From NCBI GenBank assembly GCA_017557525.1, contig JAFYYN010000098.1, forward strand, positions 1 through 45,312: a stretch of 45,312 bases of DNA, read 5' to 3'. This document shows positions 32,477-41,065 of the stretch, piece by piece. Each line of letters starts with the position of its first letter. Within the stretch, counting starts at the first letter, position 1. Below the pieces are notes generated by a model that ran no database searches, had not been told where the DNA came from, and saw only the letters and a program-made list of their open reading frames with translations. The DNA is from Lachnospiraceae bacterium (GTDB taxonomy: Bacteria > Bacillota > Clostridia > Lachnospirales > Lachnospiraceae). The position numbers and the translations under genes are program-made.

Positions 32477-33898
32477 ATGAAGATAATAGGAAGAGAGCGG
32501 GAAAAGGATTTATTAAACAGGTGCCTGATGTCAAAAAGACCGGAATTTGTTGCGGTATATGGCAGACATAGAATTGGGAAAACATATCTTGTCAAAGAAT
32601 TTTTTAACAAACAGTTTTCATTTTATGCCACAGGTCTTTCGGATGAAAAGATGGAAGGACAGTTAAAAGCATTTAATCATAGCCTTGTGGAATATGGTAG
32701 TAAGGAGAAGGATGCCCCTAAGGATTGGTTTGAAGCCTTTATAAGATTAAAAAAACTCCTATTAGGTGACAACGTATATAGAGAACCGACAAATGGCAAA
32801 ATTGTTGTATTTCTTGACGAACTTCCGTGGATGGATACCCCAAAATCGAATTTTAAGAGTGCATTAGATTATTTCTGGAACAGTTGGGGATCTTCTAATG
32901 AAAATTTGCTTCTGGTTATATGTGGGTCTGCGACATCTTATATCATAAATAATATACTGACGAACAGAAAGGGGTTTCACAATAGAGTTACAAGGAAAAT
33001 ACAACTTGCGCCGTTTTCACTTAAAGAATGCGAGGAGCTTATTGCAGATAATGATGTTGTAATGTCACATGATCAAATGTTAGAAATGTATATGATTTTT
33101 GGAGGTATACCGTTTTATCTGAATCTTTTAGATTCTCGGTTAAGCTTGGCACAAAATGTAGAAGAATTGTTATTTAAAACACATGGTGAGTTATATTCGG
33201 AATATAATAACCTTTTTTACTCGTTATTCAAGAAACCGGAAAAGCATTTAGCTATAATTAGGATATTGGCTCAGAGTAAAATGGGAATGACCAGGAATGA
33301 ACTTGCAGAAAATAATGAAATTGGAGGAGGTTCTGTACTTACCAAAAACCTGTTAGAATTAGAACAGTGTGGTTTTATAAGACGGTATAAAGATACTTCA
33401 AAACTTATCAAAAATTCATATTTTCAGGTGGTAGATCCGTTTACTCTGTTTTATCTAAAAGTCATTCTAAGTGAAAAGACGGATTCATGGATAACATACA
33501 TTAACACTCCGGGATATTATTCGTGGAGAGGAAGTGCGTTTGAGATACTATGTTTTAATCATGTGAAACAGATTAAGCAGAAGCTGGGAATAAGTGGAGT
33601 GGACTCTGAAGAATATGGATTCAGGTTTCAAGATGATAAGAATCGCGCACAAATAGATATGATTATTGACAGAAAAGATGGAGTTGTGAATATTTGTGAG
33701 GATAAATGTACTAATGATCCATATGAAATAACTGAAAGTGAATATAAAAAGATACAAAACAGAATGGAAGTGTATAGAAGCAAAACTAAGACCAAAAGTG
33801 CGCTCCATTTTACTCTTATTTCAGCAAATGGATTAAGGAGAGGTAAATATTCGGGTATAGTACAGAATTTGATTATAGGTGAAGATCTGTTTACATGA
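32477..33898 (+). CDS. AAA+ ATPase with DUF234-type C-terminal domain
   Basis: The 473-residue protein opens with IIGREREKDLLNRCL. It has Walker A GRHRIGKT (29-36), Walker B IVVFLDELPWMD (109-120) and a sensor-like LLLVICGSATSYI. A winged-helix middle (MTRNELAENNEIGGGS) and a C-terminal PD-(D/E)xK-like DUF234 region (EYGFRFQDDKNRAQIDMIID, then VNICEDKC) follow. Such ATPases (COG1672 type) are common in archaea and anaerobic Firmicutes and their role is unsettled. ATG at 32477 has AAGGGG 6 nt upstream; the frame open to 32435 overlaps the leader hairpin. Confidence 0.85.
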   Translation: MKIIGREREKDLLNRCLMSKRPEFVAVYGRHRIGKTYLVKEFFNKQFSFYATGLSDEKMEGQLKAFNHSLVEYGSKEKDAPKDWFEAFIRLKKLLLGDNVYREPTNGKIVVFLDELPWMDTPKSNFKSALDYFWNSWGSSNENLLLVICGSATSYIINNILTNRKGFHNRVTRKIQLAPFSLKECEELIADNDVVMSHDQMLEMYMIFGGIPFYLNLLDSRLSLAQNVEELLFKTHGELYSEYNNLFYSLFKKPEKHLAIIRILAQSKMGMTRNELAENNEIGGGSVLTKNLLELEQCGFIRRYKDTSKLIKNSYFQVVDPFTLFYLKVILSEKTDSWITYINTPGYYSWRGSAFEILCFNHVKQIKQKLGISGVDSEEYGFRFQDDKNRAQIDMIIDRKDGVVNICEDKCTNDPYEITESEYKKIQNRMEVYRSKTKTKSALHFTLISANGLRRGKYSGIVQNLIIGEDLFT

Positions 33899-33996
33899 AA
33901 GAACAAAGAGGAACAAGTCCGATTGTGGAGATTTTTCCTGACAGGATTAAATTCTATAATGCCGGTGAGTACAATTTTTACAGGAGGGGACTATGA
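33895..33996 (+). pseudogene. Fragment of an AlbA_2/ATP-binding regulator-like gene
   Basis: A 33-codon frame overlaps the ATPase stop (ATGA) and reads MKEQRGTSPIVEIFPDRIKF, then YNAGEYNFYRRGL. The core 'PIVEIFPDRIKFYNAGE' resembles the C-terminal part of AlbA_2-type ATP-binding proteins, where it follows a histidine-kinase-like ATPase motif that is absent here. It supplies the AGGAGGGG site for gpmI at its end. It is probably a residual exon-sized scrap, though translational coupling to gpmI is possible. Confidence 0.5.
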
Positions 33997-35564
33997 AAAC
34001 AGTAGTATTAGTGGTTATGGACGGAGTCGGAGAGACTAAGGAAGAACTCGGAAATATGGTACTTAGAGCCAACACACCGACTTTGGATGAATTAAAGGCA
34101 ACTTGCCCATGGCAGTGCATACAGGCGCATGGCGTAGCCGTAGGTCTGCCTTCGGATGACGATATGGGAAACAGTGAAGTCGGACATAATGCACTCGGTT
34201 GCGGACAGATTTATTCCCAGGGAGCCAAGCTTGTTAATGAGTCAATAGAATCCGGAGCTGTTTACCGGAGTGATACATGGAAAGAAATCATCGATTATGT
34301 AAAACACGGAGATAAAGCGTTACATTTTATAGGACTGTTATCTGATGGGAATGTGCATTCCAATATCAGTCATCTGCTGGCTATGCTTGCAGAAGCAAAG
34401 AGAGAAGGAATACATAAAGTACGTATCCATACTTTACTGGACGGACGTGATGTACCTGCTACCTCAGCATTGGAATATGTTGATAAACTGGAAGAAACTC
34501 TTAACAAACTTAATGATGACAGCTTTGACGGCTGTATTGCATCCGGTGGCGGCAGAATGTGTATAACCATGGACCGCTATCAGGCAAATTGGGCAATGGT
34601 GAAAGCCGGATGGGATGTACATGTGCATGGTGAGGGTCGCCGGTTTAGAAGTGCTTCGGAGGCAATCAATACTCTAAGAAACGAAACAGGAGCTATAGAT
34701 CAGGATCTCCCTGCATTTGTGATAGCCAAGGATGGAAAGCCGATAGGTGATATGGAGGATGGAGACGGAGTTATACTCTTTAACTTCCGTGGTGACAGAG
34801 CTTTGGAAATATCAATGGCATTTGACGGAGATTGCTCATTTGATAAATTTGACCGTGGGACAGTTCCGAAAGTGTACTATGCCGGCATGCTTGAATACGA
34901 CGGGGACTTGAAAATACCACATCATTATCTTGTCAATCCTCCTCAGATTCGAAATACTCTTACAGAACTACTTGTACAAGACGGTATAAAAGAGTATGCG
35001 GTATCAGAGACACAGAAGTACGGGCATGTCACATATTTCTGGAACGGAAACCGCTCCGGGAAGGTATCTGAAGAACTTGAAGATTATTGTGAGATTCCGA
35101 GTGACGTACGCTCCTTTGATGAATGCCCTTGGATGAAAGCTACTGAGATCACGGACAAGGTTATCGAAGCTATACGGAGCGGTAAATACGGATTTATCCG
35201 CTGTAATTTCCCTAATGGAGATATGGTAGGACATACAGGAAACTTGGATGCTACCGAGATTGCTGTGGAAAGTGTTGACCTGCAGCTTGCCCGCATCAAG
35301 AAAGTTTGTGACGAAGAAAACTGCATTCTGGTAGTGACAGCTGACCACGGAAATTCAGATAAAATGCTAGAGAAAAATAAAAAAGGCAATGTAGAAGTTC
35401 GAACTGCACACAGTTTGAATCCTGTACCTTTCATCATTTATGACAGGGAAGTAAGGCATGAGATGAAGGAAGGACATTACGGGCTTGCAAATGTGGCACC
35501 TACAGTGGCGGAGCTTATGGGCCTTGTTTCGTTTGATACTTGGGAAGAAAGCATGTTGAAATAA
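33993..35564 (+). CDS. gpmI: 2,3-bisphosphoglycerate-independent phosphoglycerate mutase
   Basis: The 523-residue metalloenzyme interconverts 3- and 2-phosphoglycerate in glycolysis. The alkaline-phosphatase fold is marked by VVMDGVG (Asp10), the phospho-serine Ser61 in MGNSEVGHNALGCGQ and DGRDVPA. The C-terminal metal motifs GDMVGHTGN, VVTADHGNSDKM and RTAHSLNPVPF are intact. Length and order match GpmI. AGGAGGGG precedes the ATG. It is a core-metabolism gene in an otherwise accessory region, so it may be a second copy or may make this replicon indispensable; the window cannot tell which. Confidence 0.95.
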   Translation: MKTVVLVVMDGVGETKEELGNMVLRANTPTLDELKATCPWQCIQAHGVAVGLPSDDDMGNSEVGHNALGCGQIYSQGAKLVNESIESGAVYRSDTWKEIIDYVKHGDKALHFIGLLSDGNVHSNISHLLAMLAEAKREGIHKVRIHTLLDGRDVPATSALEYVDKLEETLNKLNDDSFDGCIASGGGRMCITMDRYQANWAMVKAGWDVHVHGEGRRFRSASEAINTLRNETGAIDQDLPAFVIAKDGKPIGDMEDGDGVILFNFRGDRALEISMAFDGDCSFDKFDRGTVPKVYYAGMLEYDGDLKIPHHYLVNPPQIRNTLTELLVQDGIKEYAVSETQKYGHVTYFWNGNRSGKVSEELEDYCEIPSDVRSFDECPWMKATEITDKVIEAIRSGKYGFIRCNFPNGDMVGHTGNLDATEIAVESVDLQLARIKKVCDEENCILVVTADHGNSDKMLEKNKKGNVEVRTAHSLNPVPFIIYDREVRHEMKEGHYGLANVAPTVAELMGLVSFDTWEESMLK

Positions 35565-35619
35565 AAATGAAACCAGTATTGTTTTGAAGTTAAAATGTAA
35601 AAATAAAGGGAAACTATTT

Positions 35620-36438
35620 ATGATAGAAAAAATCTGTGAGATATTTTGTAATTGCTATCCTCAGTTTAAGATGAGCAGTGAACGTTTTGAAAGTTTATTG
35701 TTAAATTCCAATACTCATATTATTACATTTCCGGATGATAAGAATCCTATTGGTTTTGCAATAACTGAAGGAGCAGCATTAAGACTTATATGTGTTGATC
35801 CCGGGTCGCAGCATAGGGGTATAGGCTCAAGAATACTTTCTGAGGCTGAAAAATATGTATCAGGTCAGGGTTTCGAAAAGCTTTATACGGGCGGTGTATC
35901 GTCGAAATTTTTAATTGGTGCTGATAAGGCCAGTGCATCTTTTTTTGAGAAAAAGGGGTTTTTAACTGTTGGCAGTTGTGAAGAAATGCTTCTGAAGCTA
36001 AATACATTTTGCTATGATGAAAATAAGTTCAGAGGCCACCTTTGTGCAGAGTATGGATGGTATAAGGGTGATACCGACACTATCAAGAAGGCCGTTGCTG
36101 AGGTTGATGAAGGCTGGGTTAAGTATTTTGAGGCAGGAAGCCGCATTTACGTGGCAACTGTTGATGGTGAGATAGCAAGCTTCTGTCTGGTAAGTACAGA
36201 TAATTCAAACTATTTAACGGATGCTTTCGGGCGTGTAGGAATGCCCGGATGTGTCGGGACTGTCCCGAAATTCAGGAACCGTGGGATAGCCATAGAGATG
36301 ATCGCAAGAGTAACACAGTTTCTTAAGGACAGTGGCATGGATATTTCTTTCATATTTTTTACAGGCGTCGCCGAATGGTACAAAAAGCTCGGATATGAAA
36401 CATTCATGACTGAGATATTCATGGAAAAACAAATATAG
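35620..36438 (+). CDS. Tandem-GNAT acetyltransferase
   Basis: The 272-residue protein contains two GNAT domains. The first (about 1-125) has motif A LICVDPGSQHRGIGSRILSE and motif B ASASFFEKKGF. The second (about 140-272) has VGTVPKFRNRGIAIEMIARV and ends with EWYKKLGYETF. ATG at 35620 follows AAAGGGAAA; a frame extended to 35584 lacks a site. Substrate unknown. A second tandem-GNAT gene at 39408 has the same overall plan but differs widely in sequence. Confidence 0.85.
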   Translation: MIEKICEIFCNCYPQFKMSSERFESLLLNSNTHIITFPDDKNPIGFAITEGAALRLICVDPGSQHRGIGSRILSEAEKYVSGQGFEKLYTGGVSSKFLIGADKASASFFEKKGFLTVGSCEEMLLKLNTFCYDENKFRGHLCAEYGWYKGDTDTIKKAVAEVDEGWVKYFEAGSRIYVATVDGEIASFCLVSTDNSNYLTDAFGRVGMPGCVGTVPKFRNRGIAIEMIARVTQFLKDSGMDISFIFFTGVAEWYKKLGYETFMTEIFMEKQI

Positions 36439-36478
36439 ATTGTTTATGGAGAAATAATGATGAAGGAGAAATCCGATC

Positions 36479-36853
36479 ATGATAAAAGGGATTCATCATA
36501 TATCAATGAAGTGTAGAAAAGAAGAACTACACAAAGTAAAAGATTTTTATATTAATGTGCTCGGTTTACAAATTTGTCGGGAATGGCCTGACGGAATAAT
36601 GCTGGATACCGGAAATGGAATGATAGAAATTTTCACAAATGCAGATGGTGAGCATCGTCTTGGAGCCATTCGTCACGTTGCATTACTAACAGATGATGTA
36701 GACGAGATTTCAGATAAGGTAAAAAGTGCAGGATACGAAGTGATAGTAGAGCCAAATGACATAATAATTCCATCTGATCCGGAGTATCCTATCAGAGTGG
36801 CATTTTGTTTTGGACCACTTGGAGAACAGATAGAATTCTTTTGTGAGAGGTAA
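36479..36853 (+). CDS. VOC-family (glyoxalase-like) protein
   Basis: The 124-residue protein has the paired beta-alpha-beta-beta-beta units of the vicinal-oxygen-chelate fold: IHHISMKCRKEELHKVKDFY with a metal His, LDTGNGMIEIF with Glu, RHVALLTDDVDEI with His and GEQIEFFCER with Glu. Closest style is lactoylglutathione lyase-like. GGAGAA precedes the ATG. Its 3' end supplies the ribosome binding site (GAGAGG) of the next gene, and this exact junction is echoed at 40984. Confidence 0.85.
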   Translation: MIKGIHHISMKCRKEELHKVKDFYINVLGLQICREWPDGIMLDTGNGMIEIFTNADGEHRLGAIRHVALLTDDVDEISDKVKSAGYEVIVEPNDIIIPSDPEYPIRVAFCFGPLGEQIEFFCER

Positions 36854-36860
36854 TATTCTT

Positions 36861-37277
36861 ATGGATAACGATAAAATAGCAACGTTTATCAGAAAACAAA
36901 AAGTGGCGTTTATCTGCTCTGTTGATGAAGAAGGTTTCCCCAATGTAAAAGCGATGCTAAAGCCAAGAAAAACCGAGGGATTAAATCGGTTCTATTTCTC
37001 AACAAACACTTCTTCAATGAGAGTAAAGCAGTATCTGAATAATCCGAATGCGTGCATTTACTTCTATCATAAGGGTTTGATTAAATATACGGGAGTAATG
37101 TTAAAAGGTAAAATGGAAGTACTTACAGATCAAACGACGAAGGATATGATCTGGCGTAAAGGTGATACGTTGTTTTACAAGGGTGGAGTTACAGACCCGG
37201 ACTACTGTGTTCTGAAATTCACCGCGGAAAGCGGAAGATATTATTGTGACTTGAAAACAGAGAGTTTTACAATTTAA
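36861..37277 (+). CDS. Pyridoxamine 5'-phosphate oxidase family protein
   Basis: The 138-residue protein is a flavin-binding split-barrel of the PNPOx-like type (FIRKQKVAFICSVDEEGFPNV opening, FYFSTNTSSMRVKQYLNNPNA, then GVMLKGKMEVL). Short members like this are usually general stress or flavin/heme-binding proteins and not true PNPOx. ATG at 36861 has GAGAGG 10 nt upstream; a GTG at 36843 inside the VOC gene is rejected. It is followed by the racemase after 24 nt. Confidence 0.85.
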   Translation: MDNDKIATFIRKQKVAFICSVDEEGFPNVKAMLKPRKTEGLNRFYFSTNTSSMRVKQYLNNPNACIYFYHKGLIKYTGVMLKGKMEVLTDQTTKDMIWRKGDTLFYKGGVTDPDYCVLKFTAESGRYYCDLKTESFTI

Positions 37278-37301
37278 TAGGAAAAAGGATTGGGATTTTT
37301 T

Positions 37302-37997
37302 ATGAAGAAGATTGGTCTGGTAGGCGGGACAGGACCTGAATCTACCTTAATGTATTATAAAAAGCTTAATACCGAAATAGATAGGCTGACGGACGGTAAA
37401 AATATGCCGGATATCGCCATAGAAAGTGTAAATTTCCGAAGGGCATGGGATTATGTGGTTCAGGACAGGTTTGACTTACTGACAGACTATCTTTTGGAGA
37501 AGGTCAACAGCCTTATCGCAGGAGGCGCTGAGATAATATCACTGTCAGCGGTTACCATGCATGCGGTATATAAGGAACTGGAAAAAAGAAGCGGCATCAA
37601 ACTGGTTAGTATACCTAAAGCGGTCAGCGATGAGATAGTATCCAAAGGCATAAAAAAGATCGGACTTTTGGGTACTGTGTTTACCATGGAGCAGGACTAC
37701 ATGAAGAATGACCTAGTTAACGCCGGGGTTCAGGTAGTAGTTCCGAACAGCAATGAGAGGGAGCTGATCGGTAAAAGAATATTTGAAGAACTGGAGAACG
37801 GAATTGTAAAACAGTCCACTCTTCTTGAATTCACCGATATCATAAACAGGATGAAGAAAGAAGACGGTATAGAAGGCGTGATACTCGGCTGTACTGAGCT
37901 GCCGCTGCTTCTTAATTCGGAAAACAGCCCTGTACAGTGTTTTGACTCTGGGGATATACATTTGAAGAAGCTTATTCAAATGGCTATGGAACTATAG
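37302..37997 (+). CDS. Aspartate/glutamate racemase family protein
   Basis: The 231-residue protein opens with IGLVGGTGPEST, the family hallmark, and has the C-terminal catalytic cysteine Cys197 in ILGCTELPLL. The usual first cysteine (in the CTNT/ACNT motif) is missing; the aligned stretch is LSAVTMH with Ser82-Ala83. E. coli YgeA also keeps only Cys197 and is specific for the L-isomers, so a similar one-sided enzyme is possible. ATG at 37302 is preceded by GGAAAAAGG. A degenerate second start of this gene is fused to the Nudix gene at 41807. Confidence 0.85.
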   Translation: MKKIGLVGGTGPESTLMYYKKLNTEIDRLTDGKNMPDIAIESVNFRRAWDYVVQDRFDLLTDYLLEKVNSLIAGGAEIISLSAVTMHAVYKELEKRSGIKLVSIPKAVSDEIVSKGIKKIGLLGTVFTMEQDYMKNDLVNAGVQVVVPNSNERELIGKRIFEELENGIVKQSTLLEFTDIINRMKKEDGIEGVILGCTELPLLLNSENSPVQCFDSGDIHLKKLIQMAMEL

Positions 37998-38013
37998 AAA
38001 CGTGGAGGTATTT

Positions 38014-38583
38014 ATGGGAAAGATAAGTTTAAAACCAAACAATGATTTTTGTCCGCAGACATTGTTCTTATATGGAACATACGATGAAAAAGGAAATCCT
38101 GATTTTGGGCTTTTTTGCTGGTTCAGTTATATCTGGGATGGAGAATTGGGAGCAATGTGCTGCATCGGTGGAAATAAGCTTACCAGAGAGAATATTGAGC
38201 GCAGTAAGGTGTTCTCGGCAAATCTTGTTACAGAGGAACTCTTACCGGAGGCAGATTATCTTGGTTGTGTAAACGGTAAGGACCCTGATAAGATGAAGAA
38301 GATTAATTTGGATATTGGTAGGGGTGAAGTGTTGGAAGTCCCGATATTAAATAAGGCGCCTGTTGTTTTTGAACTCGAAGTTGCAGACTTCATACAGAAA
38401 CATGATGGGGAAATAATGCTTTGTAAGATAAGAAATGTTCTTCAGGATGAATCGTTAACCTCCGAAGAAAGCGTGGAACAGAAGCTTTCACGTATTGCCC
38501 CTGTCAAGACCACGGCAAAAACTTATTTAGGTTATAATGGCAGCGCTTTAGGTGCATGGGGGGAACCCATGAAGAGGCTGTGA
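38014..38583 (+). CDS. Flavin reductase-like (FMN-binding split barrel) protein
   Basis: The 189-residue protein belongs to the flavin-reductase-like domain family: CPQTLFLYGTYDEKGNPDFG, then MCCIGGNKLTRENIERSKVF (flavin phosphate-binding region) and FSANLVTEEL. It probably binds FMN and uses NAD(P)H. ATG at 38014 has GGAGG 5 nt upstream; an earlier in-frame start at 38002 has no site. Its first 30 codons with the ribosome binding site are duplicated at 30452-30551. Confidence 0.86.
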   Translation: MGKISLKPNNDFCPQTLFLYGTYDEKGNPDFGLFCWFSYIWDGELGAMCCIGGNKLTRENIERSKVFSANLVTEELLPEADYLGCVNGKDPDKMKKINLDIGRGEVLEVPILNKAPVVFELEVADFIQKHDGEIMLCKIRNVLQDESLTSEESVEQKLSRIAPVKTTAKTYLGYNGSALGAWGEPMKRL

Positions 38584-38599
38584 TGGTAAAGGGTGAAAT

Positions 38600-39418
38600 A
38601 TGATATTTCAATACATAGACGGAATAAAATTTAAAATGGGAGCTGAATTTGACTTTAGCTTCTTAAAAAAATACGGGACTGTTTTTAAGGTGTTTGACGA
38701 TCAAGATTCGGGGAATATCTGCTTTGGGATAAACAGCCTTGAAGGGAAGATATTTGTCAAGTTTGCAGGGGCGCCTACTGCTGAATATGAGGGAAATACC
38801 GACGAGGCTGTCGCAAGGTTAAAAGCAACGCTTCCGATATATGAAGCTGTAAAGCACGATTCACTGATCAAATTTATTAAGGCAGAAGAGGTAGGCAATG
38901 GATACGCTTTTGTTTTCAAATGGGCTGATGGAAAGTGTATGGGCCGAATGTATGAGGACGATCATCGGTATATTATGGCATTACCGGTAGAAGATAAGCT
39001 GTCCATTTTTGATACTGTAATATCGTTTTTACAAAGCGTCCATAACAGCGGATATGTGGCTGTTGACTTTTATGACGGAAGCATCATGTACGATGAAAAT
39101 ACGCATAATACAACGATATGTGATATAGATTTTTTCCAAAGGAAGCCCTATATAAATAATATGGGCAGAATGTGGGGAAGTGCCAGGTTCATGTCACCGG
39201 AAGAATATGAACTTGGGGCTTTAATAGATGAAGTAACAAATGTATTTACCTTGGGCCAAATGGGATTTTCTCTCTTTACGGACAGTAACAGAGAATTCGA
39301 AGCATGGCCGCTTTCAAATAAGTTCTATAGGATACTGGAGAAAGCTACCGATCCGGACAGAGAAAAAAGATACGAATCTATTTCTGAGTTTAAAGAGGCA
39401 TGGGAAAATGGAAGTTGA
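38600..39418 (+). CDS. Protein-kinase-fold protein (Ser/Thr kinase-like)
   Basis: The 272-residue protein keeps a eukaryotic-like kinase layout. A lysine strand IFVKFAG is near residue 55. A catalytic-loop equivalent VAVDFYDGSIMYD (Asp in place of HRD) and a metal loop CDIDFFQRKP (DID in place of DFG) follow. An activation-segment end GSARFMSPEEYELG, an F-helix region with LGQMGFSLFT and a C-terminal motif DREKRYESISEFKEAW complete the pattern. A glycine-rich loop is not obvious. Activity on protein or small molecules is open. The end overlaps the next gene by 11 nt. Its start is echoed at 31989. Confidence 0.78.
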   Translation: MIFQYIDGIKFKMGAEFDFSFLKKYGTVFKVFDDQDSGNICFGINSLEGKIFVKFAGAPTAEYEGNTDEAVARLKATLPIYEAVKHDSLIKFIKAEEVGNGYAFVFKWADGKCMGRMYEDDHRYIMALPVEDKLSIFDTVISFLQSVHNSGYVAVDFYDGSIMYDENTHNTTICDIDFFQRKPYINNMGRMWGSARFMSPEEYELGALIDEVTNVFTLGQMGFSLFTDSNREFEAWPLSNKFYRILEKATDPDREKRYESISEFKEAWENGS

Positions 39419-40319
39419 ATTATGCAGGGATAATGACTGGCTGTTATCCGAAGAAGCATACGCTATATATGCTCCATGCTTGTATAATGCATCCTATATG
39501 GATTACAAATTAAAGATAGAAAGCTATATTTCAAACCAGCTTACAGACATTTTTGTTTGCACGGAAAATGGAATAAAGCTAGGAATTCTGGTTTTATATA
39601 AAAAAGAGTTTGCAGCAGAAATAATGGGAATTGCTGTCTCTAGCAAGTTTCATAATCGTGGAATTGGACGATTACTAATTTCTACAGTCATGAATTATGC
39701 GCAGCTGGAATGTATGACAGCACAGACGGATGATGATGCAATAGAGTTCTATCGTAAGTGTGGTTTTTCAGACGAAAAGATCATAAAAGAATATCCTGAC
39801 GGAAAGTCAATCCGGTATAATTGTCTGCTGAGAAAATCAGCAAATGATGGCTATACCTGTAAAATTGCCTCGCTAGATGAAATGGAGCAGAAATGGAATT
39901 ATGAAATAGAACTGCATTCCGAAAAAACGAACTGGATTATCTGGAAAAAAGAGGCGATTGATCATTTCAGGAAAGGCTTATGTATTCCGTATTATGGGAT
40001 TCGTAACGGGGAAATCATCTGTGAAGCAACTGCAATTTTAACACACAATTTTGGTTTGGATAATACAGTTGAACTGAATGGCTTCCGGACAATAAAGGAA
40101 TATCGTGGGAAGGGCTATTTTTCAAGACTTAAGAACTTTATTCTATCGGACTTGAAACAGAAAGGCTATTTAATGGCTGTTGTTGGAGTAGAACCGTGTG
40201 AGGAAATTAATAAAAAAATATACGGTCATTGGGGATTTACGGAATATATTACATCCGAAACGGAAACGTATCCTGATGGGACTGTAATAGAGGCTGAGTT
40301 TTATGGGAAAAAATTGTAA
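39408..40319 (+). CDS. Tandem-GNAT acetyltransferase
   Basis: The 303-residue protein has two GNAT domains. The N-terminal one (about 1-140) carries MGIAVSSKFHNRGIGRLLIS and IEFYRKCGFSDE. The C-terminal one (about 150-303) carries FRTIKEYRGKGYFSRLKNF and IYGHWGFTEYI. I use ATG at 39408 inside the kinase 3' end; the frame is open back to 39240 but that part is the kinase read in another frame. It overlaps the HAD gene start by 17 nt, so kinase-like, GNAT and HAD genes form one translationally coupled string. Confidence 0.85.
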   Translation: MEVELCRDNDWLLSEEAYAIYAPCLYNASYMDYKLKIESYISNQLTDIFVCTENGIKLGILVLYKKEFAAEIMGIAVSSKFHNRGIGRLLISTVMNYAQLECMTAQTDDDAIEFYRKCGFSDEKIIKEYPDGKSIRYNCLLRKSANDGYTCKIASLDEMEQKWNYEIELHSEKTNWIIWKKEAIDHFRKGLCIPYYGIRNGEIICEATAILTHNFGLDNTVELNGFRTIKEYRGKGYFSRLKNFILSDLKQKGYLMAVVGVEPCEEINKKIYGHWGFTEYITSETETYPDGTVIEAEFYGKKL

Positions 40320-40983
40320 AGCAGTAATTTTTGATTTGTTCGAAACCCTGATCACAGAATGGGGACATAAAAAATATACGAAGAGTGAAATGTGTGCGGA
40401 TCTGGGCATTGAAAGAGAACTCTTTGATGTTTATTGGAAAGAAAAAGGCTCTGACAGATATCTGGGTAATATAAGTTTTGAAGAGTCTCTTTTTTACGTA
40501 TTTGAGAAGTGCGAAAAACAGGTTGAAAAAGAGACGATAGCTAAAGTTATCGATGAAAGGATCCGAACAAAAGCGGAATGCTTTGACAATATTAATCAAG
40601 ATGTAATTGAGCTATTAAAACAGTTAAGGGAATGGGGCTTAAAAACGGCTATTATAAGTAACTGTTCCTCAGAAGAGGTAAAAGTACTTAAGGAGTCAGA
40701 ATTATATAAATACTTCGATGAGGTTGTGTTATCATATGAAGTACATATGAAAAAGCCGGATGTATGCATTTATGAAGAGACTTTGAAGCGATTAAGTTTG
40801 GATGCTAACGAGTGCCTTTTTGTTGGAGATGGTGGAAGCAATGAGCTGGAAGGCGCTAAAAACGCCGGGATAAAAGCTATCCAGGCAAAGTGGTATACGG
40901 ATCAGCTTCCCGTAAAACGGGACAATATTGAGGGGTTTCAGGTAGCTGAGAAACCTATGGATATATTAAAAAATATCAGATAG
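40303..40983 (+). CDS. HAD-superfamily hydrolase (copy 1)
   Basis: The 226-residue protein has the HAD motifs: I, VIFDLFETL (nucleophile Asp; the second Asp of DxD is Phe, as in many dehalogenase-like members); II, AIISNCSSEE; III, Lys in KKPDVCIYE; and IV, FVGDGGSNELEGAKNAG. A helical cap lies between I and II. It is a clear paralog of the HAD at 41066, separated from it only by a 70-bp echo of another gene junction. It probably dephosphorylates a small metabolite. Confidence 0.88.
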   Translation: MGKNCKAVIFDLFETLITEWGHKKYTKSEMCADLGIERELFDVYWKEKGSDRYLGNISFEESLFYVFEKCEKQVEKETIAKVIDERIRTKAECFDNINQDVIELLKQLREWGLKTAIISNCSSEEVKVLKESELYKYFDEVVLSYEVHMKKPDVCIYEETLKRLSLDANECLFVGDGGSNELEGAKNAGIKAIQAKWYTDQLPVKRDNIEGFQVAEKPMDILKNIR

Positions 40984-41053
40984 GATTCTTTTGTGAGAGG
41001 TAATATTCTTATGGATAACGATAAAATAGCAGCATTTATCAAAAAACAAAAAG
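40984..41053 (+). repeat. Echo of the VOC/PNPOx gene junction
   Basis: About 70 bp match 36834-36903 with about three differences. The copy spans the last codons of the VOC gene (TTTTGTGAGAGGTAA), the ribosome binding site and the first 14 codons of the PNPOx-like gene (MDNDKIAAFIKKQK). Similarity ends at AAAAAG, and the HAD copy 2 start follows after 12 nt. The copy is too similar and too precisely cut to be chance. Confidence 0.9.
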
Positions 41054-41065
41054 GGAAGCCTAATT

